DNA from: Ctenosaura bakeri
Lineage: Eukaryota; Chordata; Lepidosauria; Squamata; Iguanidae
Length of the DNA: 64,000 bases
Assembly (NCBI GenBank): GCA_948474755.1
Contig: CAOLHI010001654.1
Location: 682,001-746,000, forward strand
Reading direction: 5' to 3'
The notes beneath the pieces were generated by a model, which saw only the letters and a program-made list of their open reading frames with translations, made no database searches and was not told the DNA's origin. This document shows positions 22,808 to 33,969 of the stretch, one piece after another. The translations under genes and the position numbers were made by a program. Position 1 is the first letter of the stretch. Each line of letters begins with the position of its first letter.

Positions 22808-23092
22808 CAGAGCTTTCCAAACTCTTCATGTCGGTGACACACTTTTTAGACACACGTCATTTCACCACACAGTAATTCAGTTTTACCAGCAAACCGGAGC
22901 TTAAACTAACCCCTCCTAAGAGATACAGACCCGTACATCAATTGTAATACCAAAATGTGCGGGGACACAACATGTCTCATGAAACCCTTTCATATATTTT
23001 TTAAAAATATATGATTTATAAATAATAACGTACATTTCCAAGATTGTAGGTCACACACTAATGTGTCATGGCACACCGTTTGGAAAGCCCTG
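22808..23092. mobile_element. hAT-type MITE
   Basis: Terminal inverted repeats CAGAGCTTTCCAAAC and GTTTGGAAAGCCCTG (one mismatch) bound a 285-bp AT-rich element with sub-terminal GACACACTTTTT/ACTAATGTGTCATG blocks. Flanks TTTTAAGA and TTTCAAGA form an 8-bp duplication with one mismatch, which is diagnostic of hAT. A relative lies at 32380-32743. Confidence 0.85.
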
Positions 23093-23220
23093 TTTCAAGA
23101 CCTCGAGGTGTAACTCTTTTTCTTTTTTCTTTTCCACTGCTGCTTCTTTAACGCAGAAAAGCTCTTCAAAGACTACGCCGTGTCTTCTGAGGAACCCAAC
23201 AAAGCGCCTTCTGACTCCCA

Positions 23221-23400
23221 GGCCATTTCCGCACTAGCCTGTTATAGCGCGATGATTCCACTTTCAACCTCGTCTGGAATCCTGGGGTTTGCAGTTTCGG
23301 GAGGGGCCGGGTGGCCCCTCCCGAAACTGCAAACCCCAGGATTCCAGACGAGGTTGAAAGTGGAATCATCGCGCTATAACAGGCTAGTGCGGAAATGGCC
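23221..23400. mobile_element. Perfectly palindromic MITE upstream of CD2AP, CCA duplication
   Basis: The 88-bp left arm (23221-23308) and right arm (23313-23400) are exact reverse complements around the loop GGGT. The arms begin GGCCATTTCCGCACTAGCCT and contain ATTCCACTTTCAACCTCGTC and GGAATCCTGGGGTTTGCAGT. CCA flanks both sides (23218-23220 and 23401-23403). The absence of any arm mismatch and several intact CpGs suggest a recent insertion or recent arm conversion. Non-coding. Confidence 0.95.
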
Positions 23401-23615
23401 CCAGTCAGAAGAAACAGTCCAGGTCCTCTGTATCCCCCTAAAACTCCACAACTGAGGCAGGCTGGTTGAATATCCTCGCCGGGAGGTAATCAGACATCCA
23501 CTAGGGAGGAAACTCTCCCAGAGCCAGCGCCTCTCAGCCGCCAGCGCAGCCAGCCAGCCGCCCGCCTCTGGGCTCGGGCCTGCACTCCCCACACGCGCCC
23601 CTTGGCTGGGACTTG

Positions 23616-23714
23616 GGCCGTTTCCGCACTGGGCTGTTCCAGGGCTCTTCCTCCACTTTCGACATCCTCTGGAATCCTGACGCTGAAAGTCGAAGAAGAG
23701 CCCTGGAACAGCCC
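23616..23714. mobile_element. Hairpin copy of palindromic MITE inside CD2AP CpG island
   Basis: It starts GGCCGTTTCCGCACTGGGCT, and the 30-bp arms 23631-23660 and 23685-23714 pair with two mismatches (GGGCTGTTCCAGGGCTCTTC and its complement). It keeps the family blocks CCACTTTCGACATCCTCTGG and AATCCTGACGCTGAAAGTCG in modified, more GC-rich form. The right terminus is missing. It lies about 630 bp upstream of the start codon. Confidence 0.75.
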
Positions 23715-24177
23715 AACGACATTAACCCGACGCAGGGCCGGCCCCGGCATCCAGAACGACGGGCGCAACGGACTATCGAACTCCAGGTCCACGCCAGCCG
23801 AAGGGCCCACCTGTCCCCGCGCCCGCCCGGCGCCGCCCTCCGCGCCCGGGAAAGGGCCGGCCTCAGAAACCGCGGGGGGGGGCCGGAGCCGCACCTGGCC
23901 GCCCGGCGCCGCTCCCCCCCAAAGCGCCGAGAGCGGGAAGTCGGGGGAGGGGAGCCACCCAGGTCTCGCGGGATTTGGCGCCCCCCCCGCGCCTGCCCGC
24001 CCGGTCCGTCCCCCATTCCCTCGGCGGGCTGGAGCGCGGAGGGAAAGCGGGCGGCCGGCGCGCGGGAAATCCCCGGAGCGGCGGGCGGGCGGGCGGGGGA
24101 GTGGCCGGTGCGGGTGCCGCCGCGGCCGCCGCTTCCTCCTTGCCCAGCCACCACCACGAGCCGTCCTTCCTTCGCTC

Positions 24178-24188
24178 CCGCTTCCTGT
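24178..24188 (-). promoter_or_regulatory. ETS-family site in CD2AP promoter/5' UTR
   Basis: CCGCTTCCTGT, i.e. ACAGGAAGCGG on the minus strand, matches the GGAA core preferred by GABPA/ELK-type ETS factors that commonly mark CpG-island start sites. Sequence match only. Confidence 0.4.
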
Positions 24189-24294
24189 TGACGGCGCCGC
24201 GCCCCCCGCCCCGCGCGTGGAAGCGCCGCCGCGTCCGGCCTGAGCTTGGCGCCGCTTCAGAGGGAGGTCCGGACGCGGAGCGGCGGCGTGGCAG

Positions 24295-24313
24295 CGGCGG
24301 CGGCGGCGGCGGC
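24295..24313. repeat. (CGG)n run just upstream of CD2AP start codon
   Basis: About six CGG units ending 29 bases before the ATG, presumably transcribed as 5' UTR. Confidence 0.85.
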
Positions 24314-24342
24314 TCCCAGCCCTGTGGCCGGGCTTCCACAGC

Positions 24343-24346
24343 ATGG
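24343..24346 (+). CDS. CD2AP: CD2AP coding exon 1 (start codon plus one base)
   Basis: ATGG at 24343-24346 is followed by GTAAGG, a consensus donor. The start has a strong initiation context (A at -3, G at +4). Joined to exon 2 (TT at 45547-45548) the extra G makes codon 2 = Val, giving [10 protein letters not shown], which matches the known CD2AP N-terminus (MVDYIVEYDYDA in mammals). Mammalian CD2AP also has an almost non-coding first exon ending right after the start codon. The 5' limit of the non-coding part of this exon is unknown. Position inside the CpG island supports it. Confidence 0.88.
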
Positions 24347-24980
24347 GTAAGGGCCCTCCTGTCCCCCTCCTCCCGGGATAGAGCCGAGCGGGAACGGTGG
24401 CCGAGGCGCTGCGCGACGCGGGTGGGAAGCTGCCTGCCTGCCTGTACAGCCGCCGCCCGCCCCGGGGACTGGCACCGGGAGGCTCCTCCTGCCTCTCAAA
24501 TGCAGACCGAGGCTGCTCTTTTCTTTCTCGCTCTCCTCCTCCGTCCCAGGTGGGCGCCGCTAATAATACGCACCGCGCTCCCCCCCACCCGCCTTCGCCT
24601 TCAGGTTGCACGTAGGGCTGGCAAAGTGGTCTCTCGCGGCGCCCGCCCCCGCCTGGAGGGAGGGCTTTCCCGGGACAGTTCGGTCCTTACTTCGGTCCCT
24701 CGGGGCTGCTGGAAGAGGGCGGCCCCTCCTCCCGCTGCGGGTCCAGGGGAGGGAGCTTGCATTGACCCGGCCCTGGCCATAGAGGACTGCGCCTTTCCTT
24801 TTGTCCCCGCGCCTTGGAAATAAGCAAGAAGCTACTCCGGGAGGGGGTGTTTATCTTCTTTACTTTGTTGCTTGTTCCACTTACTTCGTTGTTTACTTCG
24901 TTATTTCGTTATTCTCCCCGTGGTGTCATGGTCCGCGTGCACCAGTGTTTTGTGTTTCATGTTGCAGCGTGTTTGGAAAG

Positions 24981-25365
24981 AATGTTTAGTCTGCAGAAGA
25001 GGAGGTTAAGAGGGGACATGATAGCCATGTTTAAATATTTGAAGGGAAGCCACGTAGAGGAAGGAGGGGACTTGTTTTCTGCTGCTCCAGAGACCAGGAC
25101 AAGGAGCAATGGATTCAAGCTGCAGGAAAGGAGATTCCACCTGAACCTCAGGAAGAACTTCCTGACCGTCAGGGCTGTCCGGCAGTGGAATCTGCTGCCT
25201 CGGAGTGTAGTGGAGGCTCCTTCCTTGGAGGTTTTTAAGCAGAGGCTTGATGGCCATGTCAGGAGTGCTTTGAGCGTGTTCCTGCATGGCAGGGGGTTGG
25301 ACTGGATGGCCCCTGTGGTCCCTTCCAACTCTACATTTCTATGATTCTATGATTCTATGATTCTG
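24981..25365 (+). mobile_element. CR1 LINE 3' end in CD2AP intron 1
   Basis: Encodes in frame the last part of CR1 ORF2 ([20 protein letters not shown] through [20 protein letters not shown]). It then runs through the 3' UTR block GGTTGGACTGGATGGCCCCT and ends in ATGATTCTATGATTCTATGA. The frame is open throughout this stretch, so the copy is relatively young. It begins less than 200 bp beyond the CpG island. Confidence 0.92.
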
Positions 25366-25402
25366 TGTGGTTATATTGACAGCGTTATCCGACATCTCTT
25401 TT

Positions 25403-25604
25403 ACCATTTCCGCACTACAGTGTTAAAGTGCTGCTATTCCACTATCAACCTCCTATGGAGTCCTGGGGTTTGCAGTTTAGGGAAGGGCACTTCGAATTCT
25501 CAGCCAAAGAGCTCTTTGGTCTCAGTAAACTACAATCCCCAGAGTTCCACAGAGCGTTGAAAGTGGAATAGCAGCAGTTTTAACACTGTAGTGCGGAAAT
25601 GGCC
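25403..25604. mobile_element. Palindromic MITE in CD2AP intron 1
   Basis: The left end ACCATTTCCGCACTACAGTG and the right end CACTGTAGTGCGGAAATGGCC less one base are mirrored. TTT flanks both sides. The centre (CGAATTCTCAGCCAAAGAGC and AACTACAATCCCCAGAGTTC) is longer than in the 180-bp form, so this is a distinct subfamily. Confidence 0.88.
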
Positions 25605-26096
25605 TTTGTTGGATTATAGTTCGATGTGTGCTGCCGGTTTGTTCTATTGGGCCAAACTGCTGTTCATTATGGAATAAAAGTATAGGTAGATTCCAAAGCT
25701 GAGTAAAGTTCCAGTAAGGTGTGCTGCAGGACATTAAAGGGCTACCGTGTGTCTCTGGTTGGTCCCCTTAAAGTGGAATCACAGTTGCAAGAGATTGTTA
25801 GAGCCTTGAGACAAGACATGTACAGACATGCTGATTTGGAATAAATCTCAGTTTCTCCAGTGGGTTGTACTTCCAAAAAATTACATTGATGGTGGAACGA
25901 ACCATATGAAATGTCTCAGCTGCAAAGGTGTTATATTTACTGTACACTGTTAAATTATGCAAACTTCTGAAAATAATGAAAACAAAGAGAATATCAATGT
26001 CAAAAATGCTTAGAAGTAGAGAGATTATCTGAGCGTTGGGTCATAAGTATGTTGAGAAACTGATGAAAAATAGTCAGGAAACAGTAGGTGCAGAAC
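25605..26096. other. CD2AP intron 1, no feature seen
   Basis: Intronic AT-rich sequence. Nothing recognised. Confidence 0.5.
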
Positions 26097-26313
26097 AGCC
26101 AGCATGATGTATAGATTAGGACTCTGGAGACTCAGGTTCAAATCCCTGCTCAGCCATGGAACCTCACTGCGTGAACTTGGCAAATCATATTCTCTCAGCC
26201 TCAGGGGAAGGCAAAAGCAACCCCCCCAAGAAATCTTGCTAAGAAAGCTCTGTGATAGTTTCATCTTCAGGTTCCCATGAGTTGGAGATGACTTGACGGC
26301 ACACAACAGCAAT
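26097..26313 (+). mobile_element. tRNA-derived SINE
   Basis: Begins GCCAGCATGATGTATAGATT (A box partly deleted), has the B-box-like GGTTCAAATCCCTGC and ends TTGACGGCACACAACAGCAA. Confidence 0.85.
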
Positions 26314-27179
26314 AATTGTAAAACAATACATTGTAAAGAGAACTAAGATTTTAGTTTTGAAAACAGAATTCTTGATTTAGTGCCACATAGCAAGCATTGA
26401 CAATGCAATAATTGGAGGAAGTGCTCAGTAGCTGTGTAAAGCTGTGTAAAGCATAATCCTGTTTTGTTTATTTCCAGCTCCTCTAAACTTAGCTCAGGAA
26501 TAATTCTTTTCTTTGGTGGGAATAATAATTGTTGTCTGGGGCCGATAATTCTTTCTTAAGATACTTTTTCCCATTGAGAAGAATGTGTGGCTTGCCACTG
26601 GCTTTTGTTTTTTTCTGACTGCTTGTAAATTGACAGATAGTAAAATAAAGACTATGAGTACAGCATAGGTTATAGGTGTACTTGTAGAACTACAAAGTAT
26701 AATTGTATATAAAGGCACTTACTGAGACTAAAAAAAACCTTCACATTTTGCTTGTCTGCAACTATACTCTTTCCTCTAATAAGAATGCACACAGAGATGG
26801 GTTCTTTTATCGGTTGTCCCTAATGTAATGCTCATTACCCTTATCAAGTGTTAATACCAAAGTTTCCAAAGACCCTGCATTTCTGATAAAGACCCTTGTA
26901 GATAGTAGTGGCTGCCTGTGTGGACACCTCTGGCTATACCTACCCACAGAGGCTTGTTTTTCCCCCCACATTGACTGATCTTGTGGTATGGGGGTAATGT
27001 GTTCAGAAGGTGGGTCTAGATTTTCTTGAGAATTAGAAAATATGTTCTGTTGTGCACACAGAAGCGGTTATAGTACTCTGTAAATATCTGCTAATTAGGA
27101 AATACTGTCAGAGAGTCCACCAAGTTATGCTGCTCTGCCATGTTTCTTAGACCACTTAAAGGCTTAGCTGCTCTGGTGC
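26314..27179. other. CD2AP intron 1, no feature seen
   Basis: AT-rich intronic sequence without recognised features. Confidence 0.45.
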
Positions 27180-27447
27180 TGTGTTACAAATTGCTTTGGG
27201 TGTTGAGAGGGGCAGACTGACCAGAGGGAACCTGGGAACCAAGTTCAACCAGTACAACCTGGTGTGTGCGGGAAAGCATGCAAACCTCTAGGAGGGGGAG
27301 GGAGGAGTTCTTAAAACCGAAACCTGTGCTGCATCATTAGTTCTGGCTAACGCAATGTCTCTGTGCTACATGGAATCTTTAATAAAACCTTTTTGGATTA
27401 ATCCATGAAGCATGGTTATTGAGTTAGATTGAGACAGAACATTACAG
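27180..27447 (+). mobile_element. Probable 5' LTR of the Ty3/gypsy remnant
   Basis: The segment just upstream of the gag-like region begins TGTGTTACAAATTGC, contains AATAAAACC near 27380 and ends ...GAACATTACA before GGGTGATCAGAG. This fits a TG...CA LTR with a polyadenylation signal. There is no second LTR to compare, so the boundaries are inferred. Confidence 0.45.
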
Positions 27448-29960
27448 GGTGATCAGAGCTGAACAAAGGTTAGGTCTTCTTCCCAAGAGAGTATGCCCTG
27501 GAGAGAGACCCTGTCTCAGACTATTGGGCTGACAAGGCCAAACCAGTCATTAAACCCAAAGGAGAAAAGAAGCTGGTTGAGATCACCCGGGGAGATGATT
27601 TACCAAGGACCATGCTGGGTACCCCAAGGGTAGAGGCACCACCAGTGACCATTGATCAGTGGGAGTGGGCCTCAGATGCTGACGGTTGCAAGCAACATGC
27701 AGAGAGATGGGACATGCAACACAGCAGGGCGTTTGGCACATTTCGCACATGGAAAGCTGCAGTACTGGAGGAGACAGAGTGTACATGAAGTCAAGGGCTA
27801 CCTGCAGGTGATTTTAAATCAGCCCCACAGCAGGAAGGTGCCTTGAAGGAGGCAGAAGATCCCCATGAAGCCTATGAGGAGGAGGAGGCAGCAGTTGAGT
27901 GCCATCACTAGAAATACGGTTCAGAGAATGGCGACTTCCCACTCTCCTGCCAGACTGGATCTGCTAGACCCCCACCCTTTTTCAGTTGGGGCTTGAAAGT
28001 TGCCTTTGATGGGGATGCAAGGAAATTGCCATTCTTTTAACAGTCAAGGTCTTTATGTGTGACTAGGAGAGCATCTTCCTCATGGGGGCTGCCAAGGTGC
28101 ACTTTGTATCAGCACAGGGGAAGCAGCAAAGTGGCTGTCAACTTGTACTGCACAAGGGCAGTGGAGTTAGACAACTTCAGTGCATTCATGACCAGCTTGC
28201 CCTCCTACTTTGAAGACCTGTTCTAGCAAAAGAAAGCATGCACCAGTATCCAGTGATTGAGGCAGGGGAGCAAATCAGTAGCAGAATTAATGGCAGAGTT
28301 TCAGCAGCTATCGGGGCACATTCCCGACTGGTCAGAGATGACCAAGATACACTATTTCCATGACAGCCTTGATCTCAACATACTGGAATAGTCCCTACTA
28401 CAGGGGAATCCTAATACCCTGCTGAGATGGCTGTGGCTGGCTGCAGAGGTAGAGGCAATACAGTTGAGTGTGAAGTTTGCCAAGCTGATATAGTTGTAGT
28501 TCTCCCCAGCAGAAGGGGAAAGTGGCACAAAGAAGGCCAATGGGACCCTGTCAAATTGGCAGCAGGAGAGACGGAAGAGGCATGGTCTGTACCTGTGGGG
28601 TGGAGGAGAGAGGGGCATTCCGTCACTTACTGTCCAGTGAGATCCATGGAAATGTCCACTGACTGGACCAGCAATGAGACTCAAAAAGGGAAGGAAAGAG
28701 CCTAAGAAACCACCAATATAGGCACAAGGGAGCACCACCTCCAGCCATTAGTGGACCTCTCGTGGAGAGATGACCCATTGGATGAGTCCCAAAGTGGCAT
28801 TGAGATGTCGGGAAATGAGACCCTATCCTAAATGGAGCCAAGAGGCAAGCTGCAAGCAGAGGGCACCCTGAGGTAGTGGTGAGTGGATCTGGAACCCCAT
28901 GCAGATGGACAGGAACCCAATTATGGGAGGCCCCATCCAGTATCCTGGTGTGCATGAGGGTGGGGGAGCATGGGGAAACCCTGCAGTTTGTTTTGGCCCC
29001 CACAGCTTCCCATCTGGTTGTGTTGGGACTGAAATGGCTTAGGCATCACAACCCCCAGATTGACTGGATAACTGACGAGGTGACATTCTGAAGCCTCAGG
29101 TACCAGCTCCACTGCCTAGTGGTGCTCAGGCTGGGTGAGATGGAAAGTGAGCTGGTGGCAGGACTAATAGCCTGTGGAGTGGCTCCTGAGCCAGGGGGTC
29201 CAGGGGGCTGCCAAATATGCAGACCTATAAGAAGTGTTTGAAGGGAAAGGAGACAACTCTTTTTTGCCCCATTGCACATTGGAGTGCGCTATCAAACTGA
29301 TTCCAGAGGCAGAAGTGCTTAAAGCTAAACTCTGTTCCATGAAACCCAAGGAACTGGCGGACTTGAGGGAGTTTATACATAAAAACCTGGTCCAGGGTTT
29401 TATTAGACCAGCCACATCTTCCGCAGCCACCCTTGTACTGTTCCGGCACAAGAAGAATGGCTTTGTATGGATTACAGAAGGATGAATGCTATACGCATCT
29501 CCAATAAGTATCCCATGCTTTTGATGAAAGACATGCTGGCTCGTCTCAACAAAGGGAGAGTGTGGGCCAAATTGAACCTGAGGGAGGCATATTTTTGAGT
29601 GCAAATCAAGGATGGGCATGAGTGGAAAACTCCTTTTAACTATCAGTTGGAGTCTTTTGAATATTTAGTTATACATTCAGATTGAGTGGAACACCAGCTG
29701 TGTTTATGCACCTGATCAACAAGGTGGCTCATGACTATTTATAGCAAGGGGTGCTGGTATATTTGGATGACATCCTGATATATACAGAGGACTACCAATC
29801 CCATGTGGAATTGCTGAGGAAGGAATTGAGGAGATTGCTAGATAATCAGTTATATGTAAAGTTAAATGTGAGTTCCCCAGACACAAACTGGCATATTTGG
29901 GGTATTGCATTTAGGCTAAGGGGCTTGAAATGGATCCTGTGAAGGTCTGGGATGATTCAT
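27180..29960 (+). mobile_element. Ty3/gypsy LTR retrotransposon remnant
   Basis: Degraded gag-pol of a Ty3/gypsy element in intron 1. Near 29025-29080 it encodes VLGLKWLRHHNPQIDW, the conserved end of the protease region. At about 29340-29455 it encodes DLREFIHKNLVQGFIRP, the entry to reverse transcriptase, and near 29750-29780 YLDDILIYTED, the catalytic YLDD box. Frames are broken by stops and shifts. A gag-like stretch lies around 27550-28650. No RNase H, integrase or 3' LTR follows; sequence similarity ends near 29960. The likely 5' LTR is listed separately. Confidence 0.8.
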
Positions 29961-30245
29961 CTCCAGCTTTGCCTAAATAGCATTGCCACTGGCTGACTTG
30001 CTTCTCTCTCTGATGCTCTTTTTCCCCACTCTTTCTTCCCACCCAGTGGGCTCCCAGGATGGATTGCTCTTGCCAGACATTTGAGAGGCCTTGGGAATGA
30101 GTGGAGTGCCACGTGAAATTAAACCAAGGCTTGCATGTGAGGCTTTCAATGCCCTAATAAACTTTATGGTATTTGCAAACAGAAGAATAACAGGTAAACA
30201 AAAAATGAGTTTTTCATGTATAGTATGATTAGGAACAGTATATAG

Positions 30246-30682
30246 CAAGGGTTGGCAAAGTACAGTCCATGGGTTGCATGTAGTCCCCAAGGCCTCCCAG
30301 GGGTCAAAAAGAATTTTTGCAGAATTTTTCAAAAAACAATTTGCTCCCTAAGTTTTGTCCCCCCGCCCACCAAATGCAGGGGAAATATACATGGTGCATA
30401 TGTCTACCACATTTTGCTGCTCCCTGGCCCAGTTTAAGCCCAGGAGAGGCCTGTTTTGAAACATAAAGTGAAAGGAAGTGATTTCTGCTTACTTCCTGTT
30501 GCTAAAATGGCTCAGGAAATCCTAAAATGTATTAAAAATGTCCCCCATGCCTGCAGGCCATTTGAGGGCAAATGATGTTTTGTGAGATTAGGTCTGGTGA
30601 AGCAGTGCAGCCTTCCAAGGTCTATTGTAGGTAGAGGTGAGAGCAACATGGCCCCCTAGCCTTCCTTATTTGCCCATCCCTG
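30246..30682. mobile_element. hAT-type non-autonomous element, 437 bp
   Basis: Ends CAAGGGTTGGCAAAG and TTTGCCCATCCCTG are inverted repeats of the CAGGGGTGGGCAAA class. They are flanked by GTATATAG (30238-30245) and GTGTATAG (30683-30690), an 8-bp duplication with one mismatch. Non-coding. A partial relative (caagagtgggaaaaatgtgg) begins near 40640. Confidence 0.85.
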
Positions 30683-30690
30683 GTGTATAG

Positions 30691-32170
30691 GAATGAGATA
30701 TGCAGAAGCTATGTTTATTTGAAAAATGAGATAGTTCCACTTCTGAGATTTGTTTTTCTGTTTCCTTCTTGGAAAAAATGGAGTGAAGATGTAACACATA
30801 TTTCATTCTTTAGCACGATGCATGAAAGTTTTCTGGTTCTGCCAGACTTTTAGGTCCAAGAACCAAAGGTAGTTAGTAGATCTTGTACAGTGCAACTTAG
30901 CAGTAGTGCTAGTATTTTCAAATATTTTGTCCAAACAACATGCTTGCTTAGTTTTTTTTGAACATGGTGGCATGCCACTTTTACAGTAGAGCCTCAGAGT
31001 CCCCGTGCATTTCACTTGCCTCTAATTCTTTCATTGCTCTGTCAAAAGAAACAAACTGATTAATGTTTGAAAACGTAAGGTTCAATGAGGGGACCAATAT
31101 GTTAACAAGTTTTACATTAATCTATGTACACCTTCCATATTTTGAGATGTAGAAATTTAGGAATGGGGGCTCTTTATTTTTATCGGTTTAATTTGAAGCA
31201 TGCTACAAATTGCAAGCTTATATTATTTACTGAGATGAAGCAGCATATAAAGGATTACAGTAATGTACCTATATATATAATGCGTACTGGACAAAGGGAA
31301 AACTGTAGCATAATCCTTAATTTTCTTAAAAGATTGTCTGTTCCAATTGATGGTTTATAAACTTGGTTTGCTTAGCACTTCAGTGGGAAAAGCATGTTAG
31401 GGCGGTTGAACCTCTGCCCATAAATTGGTATGTGTGGTACTTAAGACCCTCTGTGTACAAATCACCTTGTTTTTCATTTCAGGTGCTTTACTTTCTCATT
31501 TTTCTGTGTTCCTTTCTTAAGGGAGCAACAAACTTCAGTCACAACACCACTTGATGGGCTAGGGGCTGAAGCATATATACATGCACAGACACAAATCAAT
31601 AATAGTCCTTTTCTTGCTAGACTGGTCTTCATTTGGTAGAGCAGCTTATAGTCTGACTTGTCCAGAGGAGTAAAGCCAGCTGGACTAGCCTTGCTACTAC
31701 TTTCATAACCTTCTTTTCACAGAGTTTTTGTTACATGAATAAGGGGAAAAACAACTTATAAAATAGCTACCAGAAAAAAGATTTTTTTTAAAAAAAAACA
31801 GTTTTGAGAAAATTAATTTGGATTGTATATTTCTTGAGAATCATAGTAACCATAGAGATGTCTTGAGAACAATTTTCAGACAAAACTAAAGTTAAAAATG
31901 CTGGTAGCATCTAAAACTACTGTGCAAATTCTGAGCATTACTGCAGTATTTATCATTTACTTAACTGAGCAGTAGTATGAGGCAGGTAATATTTTTTGCA
32001 AGGGTGGACTTGATAAACATTCTGCTAATGTGGACAGTCTGAATTTCCAGAATACTAATTGCTTTAGGAAACTTGGCTGTATGACAACTTCCAGCATAAT
32101 TCCAACAGTAGCATACGCTTGCTCATCTGTATAGAGGCTGCTAATTGTTTGGCTCGTTTTACTTGTATGT
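30691..32170. other. CD2AP intron 1, no feature seen
   Basis: AT-rich intronic sequence; short frames only. A poly-T/poly-A pair lies near 31780. Confidence 0.45.
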
Positions 32171-32379
32171 ACAATTGGCTCTCCATATCTGTGCATTCTG
32201 TATTCATAGATTCAATCAACCATGGCTTGAAAATACTTTTTTTTAAAAATCCAAAAAGCAAAGCTTCACTTTTCCATTTTATGTAAGGGACACCATTTTA
32301 CTACACCATTATGCATAATGGGACTTGAGCAGCCACAGATTTTGGTATGCACAGGGGATCCTGGAACCAAACTCCAGCA
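32171..32379. mobile_element. Tigger-like element, right end truncated
   Basis: Left end CAATTGGCTCTCCATATCTG, then GATTCAATCAACCATGGCTT, GGGACTTGAGCAGCCACAGA and GGATCCTGGAACCAAACTCC. It stops where a hAT element begins at 32380. Confidence 0.75.
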
Positions 32380-32743
32380 CAGAGCTTTCCAAATTGTGTG
32401 TCATGACACATTAGTGTGTCAGCTGCAGTATATAGATGTGTTGCGTTAGTGTAACAGGTGGAGGGGCTGCCTTTCTGGCTGCCACGGCAGGCCTGGCCTG
32501 GGTGAAGGGGTTGCCTTTGCCTCTGCCACCCCAGGCTGAGGAAGACCCCAGCGAAGGTGGTGGCAGGCCGGGTCTGGATGGAGGGGCTGTCTCTCCCACC
32601 ACTTCCTCGGGCCAAGGAAGACCCTGTGAGGGCAGCAGCGAGCCAAGCTCAGGTGGAGGGTCTGCTTCCACTTAATTACTGTGTCGCAAAATGATGCATG
32701 TCTAAAAGGTGTATCACTAACATGAAAAGTTTAGAAAGCTCTG
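32380..32743. mobile_element. hAT-type element with GC-rich insert
   Basis: Ends CAGAGCTTTCCAAATTG and AGTTTAGAAAGCTCTG match the ends of the element at 22808-23092. Flanks CTCCAGCA and CCCTAGCA form an 8-bp duplication with two mismatches. The middle (about 32455-32670) is GC-rich with repeated GGTGGAGGGGCTG-like units and codes for nothing recognisable. Confidence 0.75.
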
Positions 32744-33620
32744 CCCTAGCAGATATTGAGGGTATGCTGTGGTTACCATGTTCTGGAAGATCAGAGAAAT
32801 TGTGATTGAGACGTACAGATGCAGTGGATAACAACAGCAGGAGAGTAAGTACCTGCTGCAGTTGGAGTAGAAGAACTTCAGAATTTATGTGGAATGCAAT
32901 TGTGCATGTGTAGTATGATTCTGACATTTTGGCTGACAGTAGTTAACATTAAAATACAAAACCATTAACCAAGTGTTATTTTTATCATGATGAAGCTAGC
33001 TATCTTCTTTCAGCCAGATAATTGTGCATTTGAAGAATCTGGAAGCAGTATTAATTGATTTGAGGATGTGAACATTTTGACAGGGTTTTGCAAATTGACT
33101 GGCTGAACTTAGTAGCCAGACATCATTTCTTTTAGCTAGCCAGTCCTACCACTGTATTAATGTACTCTATATGTTTTAAACAAAAAGAAAGAAAACAAAA
33201 ACCACCCTAAATTAATTGCTTTAGAAAAAAGAGCTTATGGACAGATTTCATAGAATGATTTTGTTTATGCGTTTTTTTTTTAAAAAAATTAAGATCTGAA
33301 GGCATCATATGAAAAGACATTCAAAAGATTTTTAGGTTGATGGCAAAATGAAATCAACAGCTGGTACCAGGCTTCCAAGGGGAAGGCATTCAGCAGCTAG
33401 GGTCCCACACAGAGAAGATTCTCTGTTGTATCTCCATGCAGTATATTGCTCCTATCAGTGGGATACAGAAAACGGTTTTTCCTGCAAATGTGTTTTGACA
33501 AATATATAGAAAAGGGGAGGTGCTTGATAATGACAATTTAGGACTTCAAATGTTGTTGCCATTGCTGTGAATGCAGATGACAAGCCATTTTAAAATACTG
33601 ATTTTTGTTTCTTTTGTAAT
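32744..33620. other. CD2AP intron 1, no gene seen
   Basis: AT-rich sequence. The part near 33360-33450 (ggcttccaaggggaaggcat ... agagaagattctctgttgta) resembles the unclassified repeat at 14480. No exon seen. Confidence 0.45.
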
Positions 33621-33810
33621 GTTGTATGTCTTCACATCGTTTCTGCTTTATGGTGAACCTAAGGGAAACGTGTTATGGGGTTTCCTGGGGCTGAGAGTAT
33701 GTGACATGCCAAAGATCACCCAGTGGGTTTCCATGCCCAGTGGAGAATCATACCCTTAAATCCAGGATCATAGTCCAACTCTCAAACCACTACATGATGC
33801 TGGCTCTCTA
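33621..33810 (-). mobile_element. tRNA-derived SINE
   Basis: Reverse complement of the SINE family: CCTGGGGCTGAGAGTATGTG, GATCACCCAGTGGGTTTCCA, then CTCTCAAACCACTACATGAT and GCTGGCTCTC at its 5' end. Confidence 0.8.
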
Positions 33811-33969
33811 GAAAATGATGGCAGCCAAGGGTGGCTGGTATGCTCTGATGGTGCTGATGCTTTCCCCTCTCCATGGAATGACCCTTGACTTTTCTACCAG
33901 TCATATCAAAATCAATAATTTTGCCCCCAAAACTTGCTCTCAACTTATATATGATGTTATGAAGTTGAC

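Larger units (their letters stand above)
23470..24790 (+). promoter_or_regulatory. CD2AP: CpG island and promoter of CD2AP
   Basis: Very high GC and CpG density with GC boxes, an ETS-type site and a CGG run, surrounding the CD2AP start codon. AT-rich sequence resumes near 24800. Transcription should start within the few hundred bases before 24343; the exact start cannot be read from sequence. Very long open frames on both strands (for example 23490-24611 on the minus strand) are GC artefacts. Confidence 0.85.

Noticed and set aside
23490..24611. 373-codon minus-strand open frame overlapping the CD2AP promoter
   Set aside because: It lies in a CpG island where stop codons are rare on all frames; composition is Arg/Pro/Gly/Ala-rich and no domain is visible.
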